Assembly (NCBI GenBank): GCA_003514305.1
Contig: DORE01000238.1
Coordinates: 3,722 to 25,928 of the forward strand
DNA length: 22,207 bases
Direction: 5' to 3'
Source of the DNA: Gammaproteobacteria bacterium
GTDB taxonomy: Bacteria > Pseudomonadota > Gammaproteobacteria > Pseudomonadales > Pseudohongiellaceae
The notes below the pieces were generated by a model. It was not told where the DNA came from. It searched no databases and saw only the letters and a list, made by a program, of their open reading frames with translations. The position numbers and the translations under genes are program-made. Shown here piece by piece: positions 1 to 6,299 of the stretch (position 1 is its first letter; each line of letters opens with the position of its first letter).

Positions 1-194
1 GCGTACTTTTCTATGGGGCGCTCAGTGCCAAGGAAGCTATACCAATCACCCCAATCTCCGGCATAGAATTGGTCGGGATTTGCTGGCAGCTTCGGATCGT
101 TTCGGTAGCTCTTCTTGTATTCCGGCTGCGTTTTGAATCCCAAGCGCTGAGCGGCTTCTGAGGCTTCGGCGAGCGTGGCGTACTTAGTTGTCAT
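1..194 (-). CDS. gmtZ: Integrase-repeat protein, GmtZ-like (N-terminal 64 residues only)
   Basis: The gene runs off the left edge, so only its first 64 codons are visible. They contain one clear repeat unit of the kind I know from integrase-repeat proteins of gamma-mobile-trio elements: an alanine-rich start (LAEASEAAQRLG), then EYKKSYRNDPKLP, then DWGDWYSFLG. The ATG overlaps the end of the upstream recombinase gene by 11 nt, so the two are translationally coupled, as expected for gmtY-gmtZ. In that family GmtZ works with the recombinase GmtY in moving the island; its biochemical role is not known to me. The family assignment is from memory of the repeat pattern. An unrelated repeat protein in a phage-like integrase operon is the alternative. 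Confidence 0.6.
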   Translation of the reverse strand, partial: MTTKYATLAEASEAAQRLGFKTQPEYKKSYRNDPKLPANPDQFYAGDWGDWYSFLGTERPIEKY

Positions 195-1563
195 GAGTGA
201 GTCCTTTCTTGATTGGAGAAATTAAGCCGTGCTCGGGCGACAATCTGCTCAAATGCGCCCGCATCTGCTTATCAGTGAGTTCGGTGTAGACCTGCTGACT
301 TTCTATCGATTTATGGTGTAGGGCGTTTTTAATGATCAGAGAATCAGCGTTTGCATCAGCCAGAGCTTGCCCATACGAGTGTCGGTGGGCGTGTGCGGTC
401 GTGCCCGCTTCTTTTGAAAAAGGTAAACCAATTCTTTCAACGGCTCTTTTAAGCGATTGGTTATAGCCTTTGATTGAGTGCGGAGCGCCCGATTGCGTCG
501 TGAATGCAAACGGATGTTTACCGTCATCGGGGTATCGCTGGTAGGTCAGGTAAAGCCGCCAAAGGTCGTTAAAGGTTTCACCAGCACTCCTTGGAAACCA
601 CCAAACCTGAAGAAAGTGGCGACTTTCATTGTCCTCTTTGGGCGCTTTCCAACCTGCATGCAGCGTATGGGATTTCGAATATTCAAATCGCGGTTGCATC
701 CCATACTTGTTGAGCAACTCTTCGCGCCTGCTGGGGCCGTTTGGACGGGGCCGCCCTTTATCGGGATGAAAAATTTTGACCAGTGCGGTTCCGTCCTCCC
801 ACGGCACGACATCTTCTACCCAAAGGTGAAAGCACTCGCTGAGCCTTAGTCCGCCGTAATGCATCAGCATGGTAATGAGCACATTCTTCAGGTCCAGGCG
901 CTCATGAACTACGTCGCTCGTTTCAAAGCCATATCGAGTGAAGCCATTCCACAAGAGGTCGTCAATCCGTCCAGAAGGAAAGCTTTTCTTACCCTCATTG
1001 CCGTTAGAACGCGACACCTTCCTGGGCATGACCTTCCGGAAATAAGAAGGGTCTGGTTTGTTGGCCCAAAGGTGGGAAAGAAAAGCCCGCCGTTTCTTCT
1101 GGTAGAAGGCTGCGAGGCCCATCCACTCCTCGTAACGAGTAGGTTTCACCGTTGGGTTTATTTGAAGCTTTTTCTCTTCGTACTGCTCGGAGAGCCAGTC
1201 TGTGTATTGTGTTATGAGGCTGATTAGAAAGGCCGCGTCCTTATCGTCGCGTGGTTTCCACCGCAGCCAACTCGGATCGCTACCGTCCTCGCCAATCGTT
1301 CCGGTGTAGAGGCTGTTTGAAAATTCTCGAAACAGTTGGTGAGGAGTTCCAAAGCAGTCTTTATTCTGATTCGTGTAATCGATGAGGAGTCGAACCGCAA
1401 AAGCGCTCCTGTCTTTCCAGCTCCGCGATTTGTATCGATGAGCGATCAAATAATCCAAATAACTTTTCAGCAAACCATCTTGGGTGACGATCACTGGAAG
1501 ACTTATCTTCGTCCCCGTGTTGTCTACTTTGATATTTGCCTCTATGCAGACGCTGTTCAGCAC
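184..1563 (-). CDS. gmtY: Tyrosine recombinase/integrase, GmtY-like
   Basis: This 459-aa protein is a tyrosine site-specific recombinase. The catalytic set is visible: Arg240 in GGLRLSE, the H-x-x-R box at His391-Arg394 (HAHRHSYG), a second histidine at 416/417 in HHKSIESQQVY, and the nucleophile candidate Tyr426. The N-terminal 200 residues form the core-binding part. The gene begins with GTG; no in-frame ATG lies close by, and a weak GGAA lies just upstream. It is long for an integrase and is coupled to an integrase-repeat gene, which is why I favour the gamma-mobile-trio recombinase GmtY over a phage integrase. Its start lies about 120 bp from a truncated nuclease gene, so the promoter end of gmtY is probably close to one end of the mobile element, with the cargo extending left beyond the window. 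Confidence 0.8.
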   Translation of the reverse strand: MLNSVCIEANIKVDNTGTKISLPVIVTQDGLLKSYLDYLIAHRYKSRSWKDRSAFAVRLLIDYTNQNKDCFGTPHQLFREFSNSLYTGTIGEDGSDPSWLRWKPRDDKDAAFLISLITQYTDWLSEQYEEKKLQINPTVKPTRYEEWMGLAAFYQKKRRAFLSHLWANKPDPSYFRKVMPRKVSRSNGNEGKKSFPSGRIDDLLWNGFTRYGFETSDVVHERLDLKNVLITMLMHYGGLRLSECFHLWVEDVVPWEDGTALVKIFHPDKGRPRPNGPSRREELLNKYGMQPRFEYSKSHTLHAGWKAPKEDNESRHFLQVWWFPRSAGETFNDLWRLYLTYQRYPDDGKHPFAFTTQSGAPHSIKGYNQSLKRAVERIGLPFSKEAGTTAHAHRHSYGQALADANADSLIIKNALHHKSIESQQVYTELTDKQMRAHLSRLSPEHGLISPIKKGLTHDN

Positions 1564-1596
1564 GCAATTTCCAATCAGTAAAATGGTATGTTCGTA

Positions 1597-1692
1597 ATTC
1601 CACTATATATGCGTTCATGCTCAAAAAAAACCAGATTTCGATTTCTGGCCTAGGTTTTTGATGCTTTTTAGGATATTTTTTCTATTCCACTA
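1597..1692. repeat. Direct repeat ATTCCACTA flanking the gmtY leader; possible element end
   Basis: ATTCCACTA occurs at 1597-1605 and again at 1684-1692 in the same orientation, 87 bp apart. The right copy lies at the truncated 3' end of the nuclease gene and contains its stop codon. The left copy lies just upstream of the gmtY start. This placement suits a recombinase recognition repeat or the end of an integrated element, but nine bases can recur by chance in AT-rich sequence. Confidence 0.35.
1623..1648 (-). terminator. Rho-independent terminator between nuclease and gmtY
   Basis: Read on the minus strand, a stem of CCAGA and TCTGG with an 8-nt loop is followed directly by eight T residues. 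It lies downstream of the kfrA-nuclease pair and upstream of gmtY on the same strand, so it should separate the two transcription units. The stem is short (5 bp). Confidence 0.6.
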
Positions 1693-2251
1693 ACGACCTA
1701 TTCAGACTCGACTCTACGATTAGGACATTCGAGGGGTCATTGGCGAATTTTTCTCGCTTCTGATCACTCCACTTATCAGCGCCCCTTTGCCAACTCCAGG
1801 AAAGCGGCACAATATGATCTGCGTCCAGTTGCCGGGCATCTTGGATGACTTCGTTCGTGAACGGGCTAATCCAGCGCCCGAAGACGACGATGCATTCAGA
1901 TTCATCTTTGTATCGAACCGGAGTTGTGGATCGCTCTGCCAGCACCTCGTGCCGTGTATTTTGACAATCCCCATCATCATCTGCCCATCCGCTTCCATAG
2001 TGGCCACGACTGTAAACCTGAGCATTGATTTGCTCCTGACTTGCTCTGGTTCCCTTGGGCAGTCGACCTCCCGACTGCATACACAACTGGAGATCCGTAA
2101 ACCCCACGTAGTTTTTCACCGCGTCGTACCATGGACTTTCCGGGCCATGACAGATGCCAGAGCCGGACCTTTTGATTACATCGGCTGCCCCGATCAAGGG
2201 CAAAGCCGATAAAACTAAGATCAGTAACCATAGCGGCCGGCGCCCAATCAC
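1682..2251 (-). CDS. Secreted HNH (DUF1524/GmrSD-C-like) endonuclease, C-terminally truncated
   Basis: The product (189 aa) begins with a signal peptide: a basic start, a hydrophobic run LLILVLSALPLIG, and a likely cut after GA at about residue 22. It then carries the family block GSGWADDDGDCQNTRHEVL (residues 87-104) and the HNH core DADHIVPLS with His146, followed by Asn175 and Asn184. In relatives the core continues as NRSKG and then about 40-60 further residues; here it stops right after NRS. The ORF is therefore broken near the GmtY element and may be inactive. The GTG start has a strong AGGAGG six bases upstream and overlaps the kfrA stop (GTGA), so the two are co-translated. A periplasmic or secreted DNase on a plasmid could attack incoming naked DNA; that role is inference. 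Confidence 0.75.
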   Translation of the reverse strand: MIGRRPLWLLILVLSALPLIGAADVIKRSGSGICHGPESPWYDAVKNYVGFTDLQLCMQSGGRLPKGTRASQEQINAQVYSRGHYGSGWADDDGDCQNTRHEVLAERSTTPVRYKDESECIVVFGRWISPFTNEVIQDARQLDADHIVPLSWSWQRGADKWSDQKREKFANDPSNVLIVESSLNRSLVE

Positions 2252-3213
2252 GAATTTCCTCCTCTTTTCCTTGAATCTGAGCTCTTTTCTTGGGCTTGAG
2301 AGTCCTTCCCTGGTGTTTCAGGTTCCCGGATTTCGGCCTTTAATTCGTCATTCCGTCGTTGGCTCGCTTCCAACTGGGTTTCAAGTTGCGTGACTTTTGT
2401 TTCAGCACTCCTTTGGGCGGAGCGAGCCTCATCACGCTCTTTCTTTCGCTCTTCCGATTGCGCCGTGATTGACTTCTTTTCTGTCTCAAGCTCTCGCAAC
2501 ACTCCCTGCGCCTCTGACAACTTCTGGCTTAACGTCGAGACTTCAGCCTCCCGGGTTTCCACAAGCGTTGCCCAGCCATCCCGCTGCTTCCGAAGGTCTG
2601 ATTTGTCGCTCTCTAAGCTCTCATTGGATTTTTTGAGCCCTGCAACTTCGTCCTTCAGGTCGCTATTCTTTTCTTGTTCTTTGTTCAGTTTTTGTTCCGC
2701 GATGGCCAGGTCCTTCTCAAACTTTACCAGTTTGTTGCTGAGTTCCTTTCGGTCATCGTTGGTTGATTGAAGCTCTTTTCTGGTGGCTTCTAGTGATTCC
2801 TGAAGGCTCCGCAACTGCTCTTCCATCTCATCAAAGGCGGTTGTTGCATCGATCAGTTCCGCCTCTGCGCTTTGTTGTTGCTCTTTGGCCGATTTCATTA
2901 CGTCAGCCACTCGCCGTTCAGCCGTCTTAACAGCACGGTTGTTCAGATTGAGCGCCAGCGTTCTGACTTGCTCCAGAAAGGTGCTGGTCATTTCGGATAA
3001 GGCTTCCTCAACCTCAACAGGCAGATCCTGCACCGGTTCGCTCTCAACAACTTCCTGACTCTGACGGTAATCCTCCCAGACCCTCACCAGCCTCGTCGGG
3101 TTGCCACCCCCAATTTCTTTTCTCAATGCAAAGCCTGTAACGCGCCGACCGGCACTCAAAAGCCGCTTGGCCGCCTCGATGATCTGTTCGTCTTCAAATT
3201 CAGCAGGGCGCAT
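2248..3213 (-). CDS. KfrA-like plasmid DNA-binding coiled-coil protein
   Basis: From the chosen ATG the protein is 321 aa. Residues 1 to about 80 form a KfrA N-terminal helix-turn-helix region (EDEQIIEAAKRLLSAGRRVTGFALRKEIGGGNPTRLVRVWEDYR). The remainder, to about residue 300, is a long charged heptad coiled coil rich in E, K, Q and S, ending in a basic tail. KfrA proteins bind their own promoter region and are thought to organise or stabilise plasmids through the coiled coil. An upstream in-frame start would add 25 residues, but that part is hydrophobic and unlike the family. The ATG at 3213 has GAGGTG seven bases upstream. It lies beside the replication origin and overlaps the nuclease gene downstream. 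No ParA/ParB pair is present in the window, so this is the only candidate stability factor. Confidence 0.82.
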   Translation of the reverse strand: MRPAEFEDEQIIEAAKRLLSAGRRVTGFALRKEIGGGNPTRLVRVWEDYRQSQEVVESEPVQDLPVEVEEALSEMTSTFLEQVRTLALNLNNRAVKTAERRVADVMKSAKEQQQSAEAELIDATTAFDEMEEQLRSLQESLEATRKELQSTNDDRKELSNKLVKFEKDLAIAEQKLNKEQEKNSDLKDEVAGLKKSNESLESDKSDLRKQRDGWATLVETREAEVSTLSQKLSEAQGVLRELETEKKSITAQSEERKKERDEARSAQRSAETKVTQLETQLEASQRRNDELKAEIREPETPGKDSQAQEKSSDSRKRGGNS

Positions 3214-3275
3214 AGACACCTCGGGACAGTGGAATATAGGGGGAAGTATAGCGTCAAACTCAGAAGAAATAAAGC

Positions 3276-3310
3276 AATAAACAAACAAACTAATAAACTA
3301 ACTAACAAAT
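3276..3310 (-). promoter_or_regulatory. AACAAAC/AACTAAC repeat run upstream of kfrA
   Basis: A run of short near-repeats (AACAAAC, TAATAAAC, TAACTAAC, AACAAAT on the plus strand) covers 35 bp, about 65-100 bp upstream of the kfrA start. KfrA proteins are known to autoregulate by binding repeats in their promoter region, so this is a reasonable operator candidate. No convincing -35/-10 pair was identified. Confidence 0.3.
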
Positions 3311-3407
3311 GAAATGGGCAGATCATGATTGGTGGTTAACTCACGCTCCCCAAGGGTTCAGGCATGGGAGAGGGGCGCAGAGACTGTCTTTGAAAGCCCC
3401 GTCAAGT

Positions 3408-3436
3408 CGATCTGGCAGGCAATGCCACGCAGATCG
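3408..3436. repeat. 29-bp near-palindrome in the origin region
   Basis: The outer arms CGATCTG (3408-3414) and CAGATCG (3430-3436) are perfect inverted repeats, and an inner pair GGCA/TGCC flanks the central base at 3422. The three bases between outer and inner arms do not pair fully. It stands in a gene-free stretch (3289-3660) between kfrA and the AT-rich element and looks like a binding site for a dimeric protein, for example KfrA. Apart from this I see no gene in 3289-3660. Confidence 0.4.
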
Positions 3437-3660
3437 TTGGTAAGACAAAGATCTGGGCTTTAGCGCTCAAAAGGCGGATACAAGTTCACATAAGGAGGGG
3501 GCTGAAGCGGCTGTCAAAGGAACTGATAGCTGTAGGCCGTATGTCGGTAGAGAGATTTCTTAGTTTGCAGTGTTGTGGAAGCCACACGAGGGAAGGGTAG
3601 CTGGCGATTTCATTCAGGTTGCCGATTGGGGTTAACCTCCTTTCCAGGGGCAACTGTAAA

Positions 3661-3735
3661 GGCCATGTTTGTATTATTTCTAATTTATGAAGTTATGTTT
3701 GTTTCATGACAAAAAAATCACCAAAAAACATGGCC
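3661..3735. repeat. AT-rich segment bounded by a perfect 10-bp inverted repeat (candidate origin unwinding element)
   Basis: GGCCATGTTT at 3661-3670 is matched exactly in reverse complement by AAACATGGCC at 3726-3735. The 55 bases between are strongly AT-rich, with runs such as TATTATTTCTAATTTATG and a run of seven A. It directly precedes the iteron array. AT-rich DNA next to iterons is the usual place for strand opening in iteron plasmids. The flanking inverted repeat is an extra feature that could bind a regulator or form a cruciform. Confidence 0.5.
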
Positions 3736-3789
3736 CTAGAAAGAAAAAGGCAACCAGAATGAAAACTCGGCATCTTGGAGACGGTCTGA

Positions 3790-4328
3790 GGCAACCCAAT
3801 GACGGGGAGTTTTCCGTTGCCTGACGTTTGGAGGCAACTCAATGACGGAGATCCACAACCAAATGATGTCAGGCCTGGAATCTCGCCGGCAGCACGCTCC
3901 CGGAAGTCTCGGACTGCAAAAGGCAACTCAATGACGGCTTGGAGTGTAGGGCGCCTTCAGAGGCAACTTCAAAGAGCCTCATCCGGGGGTCGCCAAATGA
4001 CGGCGCCGGCGACTTTCGGAGGAATATTCGGCAACCTGATGACGGTCTGGATTCATTAAAGCAACCTGATGACGGTGAAAATCCCCACCACCGGTCGATT
4101 TAAAGGCAACCAAATGATGGTCGAACGTACTGCTCCAGTGAATAAGTGCTCTAAAGGCAACCTGATGACGGTATACGGAAGACTTCAGCCGCGAGCGGCA
4201 ACTCGATGACGGTCAAATCACACGCTGGGGCAACCCCAAGACGGTGGTTTCAGGCTTCACAATAAAAATTCCTGAGTCATTCAACGCGGATAAGCACTTT
4301 GATGTCTTAAAAGGCAACCTGATGACGG
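3790..4328 (+). repeat. Iteron array of the plasmid replication origin
   Basis: Good copies of the 16-bp motif GGCAACYYRATGACGG start at 3790, 3833, 3922, 4030, 4060 (first base A), 4105 (ATGATGG ending), 4156, 4197, 4229 (AAGACGG ending) and 4313. Degenerate copies lie near 3749, 3853, 3962 and 3989. All point the same way. They lie directly upstream of a Rep_3 initiator gene, so this is the initiator-binding part of oriV. Spacing between starts varies from about 30 to 90 bp, unlike the regular helical phasing of textbook iterons. A weak DnaA-box match (CGCGGATAA, 4285-4293, two mismatches on the reverse strand) lies before the last copy. Confidence 0.85.
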
Positions 4329-4439
4329 TCAAAAGTGGAAAATAGGTGCGATGGACACCTGGGCACAGCTCAGTTCGCGCAAAAATCAGCCAGCTTTTGC
4401 TTCATCGACTATTCAGAGCCTCATTTGGTTGCCTTCAAA

Positions 4440-4455
4440 CCGTCATCAGGTTGCC
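4440..4455 (-). promoter_or_regulatory. Inverted iteron copy, likely Rep autoregulatory operator
   Basis: CCGTCATCAGGTTGCC is the exact reverse complement of the best iteron. Half copies in the same inverted orientation (TTTGGTTGCC near 4424-4433 and CTTTGGTTGCT near 4466-4476) flank it. Rep_3 initiators commonly repress their own gene by binding inverted iteron halves at the promoter. The position, about 90-100 bp before the preferred rep start and just ahead of a possible promoter, fits that role. Confidence 0.6.
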
Positions 4456-4491
4456 TTTGACCCTCCTTTGGTTGCTTCTGGCCTTGAGCCC

Positions 4492-4520
4492 TTGAAGCTA
4501 AACCAGTTGGGTGATATTTG
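4492..4520 (+). promoter_or_regulatory. Possible rep promoter
   Basis: TTGAAG at 4492-4497 and TATTTG at 4515-4520 are separated by 17 bp, a sigma-70-like arrangement, just downstream of the inverted iterons. A transcript starting near 4527 would have a short leader before the ATG at 4543. Both boxes deviate from consensus, so this is tentative. Confidence 0.35.
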
Positions 4521-4542
4521 TTCAAACCATCATTTTATCTAT

Positions 4543-5742
4543 ATGGGGTTCATCGTGGGTCAAGCAGCTGAAGCCAGTCACCAGCTGGATTTAATTCCGC
4601 TGAACGAGAACACCCCAAAACTTCGGGTTGCGAAGGCTAACGCCCTCGTTGAGGCGCAATTCGAGCTGACCAGCCAAGAGCACAAACTTCTTTTGGTTGC
4701 CATGGCGCAGATCCGTAAGGATCAGACCCAGTTCCATGAACAGGTTTTTCAGGTTCAGGACCTGGTCGAGCATCTGGAGCTGAATCCGAAAAATGCTTAC
4801 CGGGATCTTCGCCGGATTTCCAAAGGAATTATGAGTAAGCAAGTCACCATTCGGAACGACGATACCGGCGAGTGGCGCATGTACCAGTGGGTTTCCAAAG
4901 CCTACTGCGAGCGAGGGACATTCGGCATCAAGTTCAGCGAAGAGCTCAAACCCTTCCTTATTGGCCTGGTGGGTCGCTTCACTCTCTATGAACTTGGTCG
5001 AATTCTTAAGATGAAATCGAATTACGCGATTCGACTCTACGAGCTCTTCCAGCAATATCGCAAGTTCGGCAACCGCGTGGTTGGACTCGATCCCAAATTG
5101 GCGACACGTAACGGCTGGGACAATTTTTCCAAGCTGATGGGTTATAACCACGAGACATACGAGCGGTTCGCCAATCTCAATCAGAAGGTACTTCAACCGG
5201 CGATCGCCCAAATCGAGCAGTTCACTGAGTTCAAAAAGGTCTACGTAAAGAAAATCAAGCACGGCCGTAAAACGGTTGCCCTAGAATTCGAGTGGAAGAC
5301 CATCGACACTCTGGAAGATCTGCCTAATCACCCTCTTTATTCGGATCTGAGAGCACTCGGCGTCACCGACGCAACCTGCAGAGAAATCTTCTCTAAGTTC
5401 GATGAGGATCGCATTGTGAGAAACCTGGCCCTGGCCAAAGCTCACCATCGGTCTCAAACCTTGAGCAATCCTGCAGGGTGGTTCGTCACTGCAGTAAAAG
5501 AAAATTACGCAGATCCGGAATTGCCTCTGGACGCCATTGCTCAGGACCAGGATCCAAAGACCGAGTCTACAAAATCGAAGCCTGAGCATCCGCTGTTTCA
5601 CGATTGCGCAACTCCAGCAGAATTCCGTAATTTGGTTGCCGCAGAAAAGGAGAGGGGAGAGAAGTTTTCCAGCTACTCTGAATTTTTGAACTACTCGGTC
5701 AATCAACAAGTCGAGAGATACCAAGGCTCCAGCACCGAGTGA
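4543..5742 (+). CDS. Plasmid replication initiator, Rep_3 family
   Basis: The product is 399 aa from the ATG at 4543. The Rep_3 fold is clear: a first winged helix (LRVAKANALVEAQFELTSQEHKLLLVAMAQIRK, then the DLRRISKGIMSKQVTIR region) and a second with the family core SNYAIRLYELFQQYRKFG, ending in VYVKKIKHGRKTVALEFEW. The tail of about 150 residues includes DLPNHPLYSDLRALGV. It binds the iterons upstream to open the origin. The frame is open back to 4351, but the extra 64 codons run through an inverted iteron operator and do not look like protein of this family, so I place the start at 4543. A GTG at 4555 with GGGG six bases upstream is an alternative start. Confidence 0.9.
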   Translation: MGFIVGQAAEASHQLDLIPLNENTPKLRVAKANALVEAQFELTSQEHKLLLVAMAQIRKDQTQFHEQVFQVQDLVEHLELNPKNAYRDLRRISKGIMSKQVTIRNDDTGEWRMYQWVSKAYCERGTFGIKFSEELKPFLIGLVGRFTLYELGRILKMKSNYAIRLYELFQQYRKFGNRVVGLDPKLATRNGWDNFSKLMGYNHETYERFANLNQKVLQPAIAQIEQFTEFKKVYVKKIKHGRKTVALEFEWKTIDTLEDLPNHPLYSDLRALGVTDATCREIFSKFDEDRIVRNLALAKAHHRSQTLSNPAGWFVTAVKENYADPELPLDAIAQDQDPKTESTKSKPEHPLFHDCATPAEFRNLVAAEKERGEKFSSYSEFLNYSVNQQVERYQGSSTE

Positions 5743-5832
5743 ACATCGGGAAATAAGGCCAGAGGGATGATTAGGGCTGACTTAATCAGCGCAGTTCCAG
5801 GGCCGTGCCGCGAAGACTAAGGATTGATAGAA

Positions 5833-6117
5833 ATGACTGACGAGTTCAACTGGAAAAAATTCCAGTTCATTACCGAAGTGCAAACGGCGCTGATTAACAA
5901 TGCAATTAACCTCAGTCTGGAAAGTAGTGCGAAAGAGCGCCGACACATATTCTCTGCGACGGGCACGCTCATTAATATGGATGACGCCTTTTACGCTGCC
6001 GAGCGAATCCCACATAACATGACTGCTCATGAGGCGGCGAGCGAATTCGTTGGATTCGTTTGCGAGAACTTACGCGAGAAAGGGGACACCGTACCCAGCT
6101 GGTTCGCTCGTGACTGA
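5833..6117 (+). CDS. Hypothetical protein, 94 aa
   Basis: I do not recognise this protein. It is small, soluble-looking and moderately acidic, with a helical central part (EVQTALINNAINLSLESSAKERRHIF) and no membrane segment, signal peptide or metal motif. The ATG at 5833 is preferred over a TTG at 5824; AAGGA lies about 10 bases upstream. It follows rep by 90 bp on the same strand and precedes the restriction-modification gene by about 180 bp, so it may share the rep transcript. A plasmid maintenance or copy-control role is possible but unsupported. Confidence 0.55.
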   Translation: MTDEFNWKKFQFITEVQTALINNAINLSLESSAKERRHIFSATGTLINMDDAFYAAERIPHNMTAHEAASEFVGFVCENLREKGDTVPSWFARD

Positions 6118-6299
6118 CCGAAGTGGTTCATGACATTGGTGTGAACCGACCCATCTTGAAATCCAACTGTTTCTCATCAATGTTCCCGATTCCAAATTAA
6201 GTTTGACACGCTGGAGAGTGGGAATGACTCTAGCGCTTCGCGTAACCCTCCCCAGAAAGGGTAATATTTTCTGAACCTGTGTCTTAAGGAGTAGTAAGC

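Noticed and set aside
3214..3288. N-terminal extension of the KfrA-like protein
   Set aside because: The extra 25 residues are hydrophobic and unlike KfrA, and the ATG at 3213 has a good ribosome site.
3749..4455. CRISPR-like array
   Set aside because: Repeats are only 16 bp, imperfect, with spacers of very uneven length, and they adjoin a Rep_3 gene with inverted copies at its promoter. This is an iteron origin.
4351..4542. N-terminal extension of the replication initiator (463-aa version)
   Set aside because: These codons overlap inverted iterons and a possible promoter and do not resemble the family start; ATG at 4543 begins the family-like sequence.
4591..5262. 223-aa minus-strand frame opposite rep
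   Set aside because: It is an antisense shadow of a well-supported Rep_3 gene, with no domain or ribosome site of its own.
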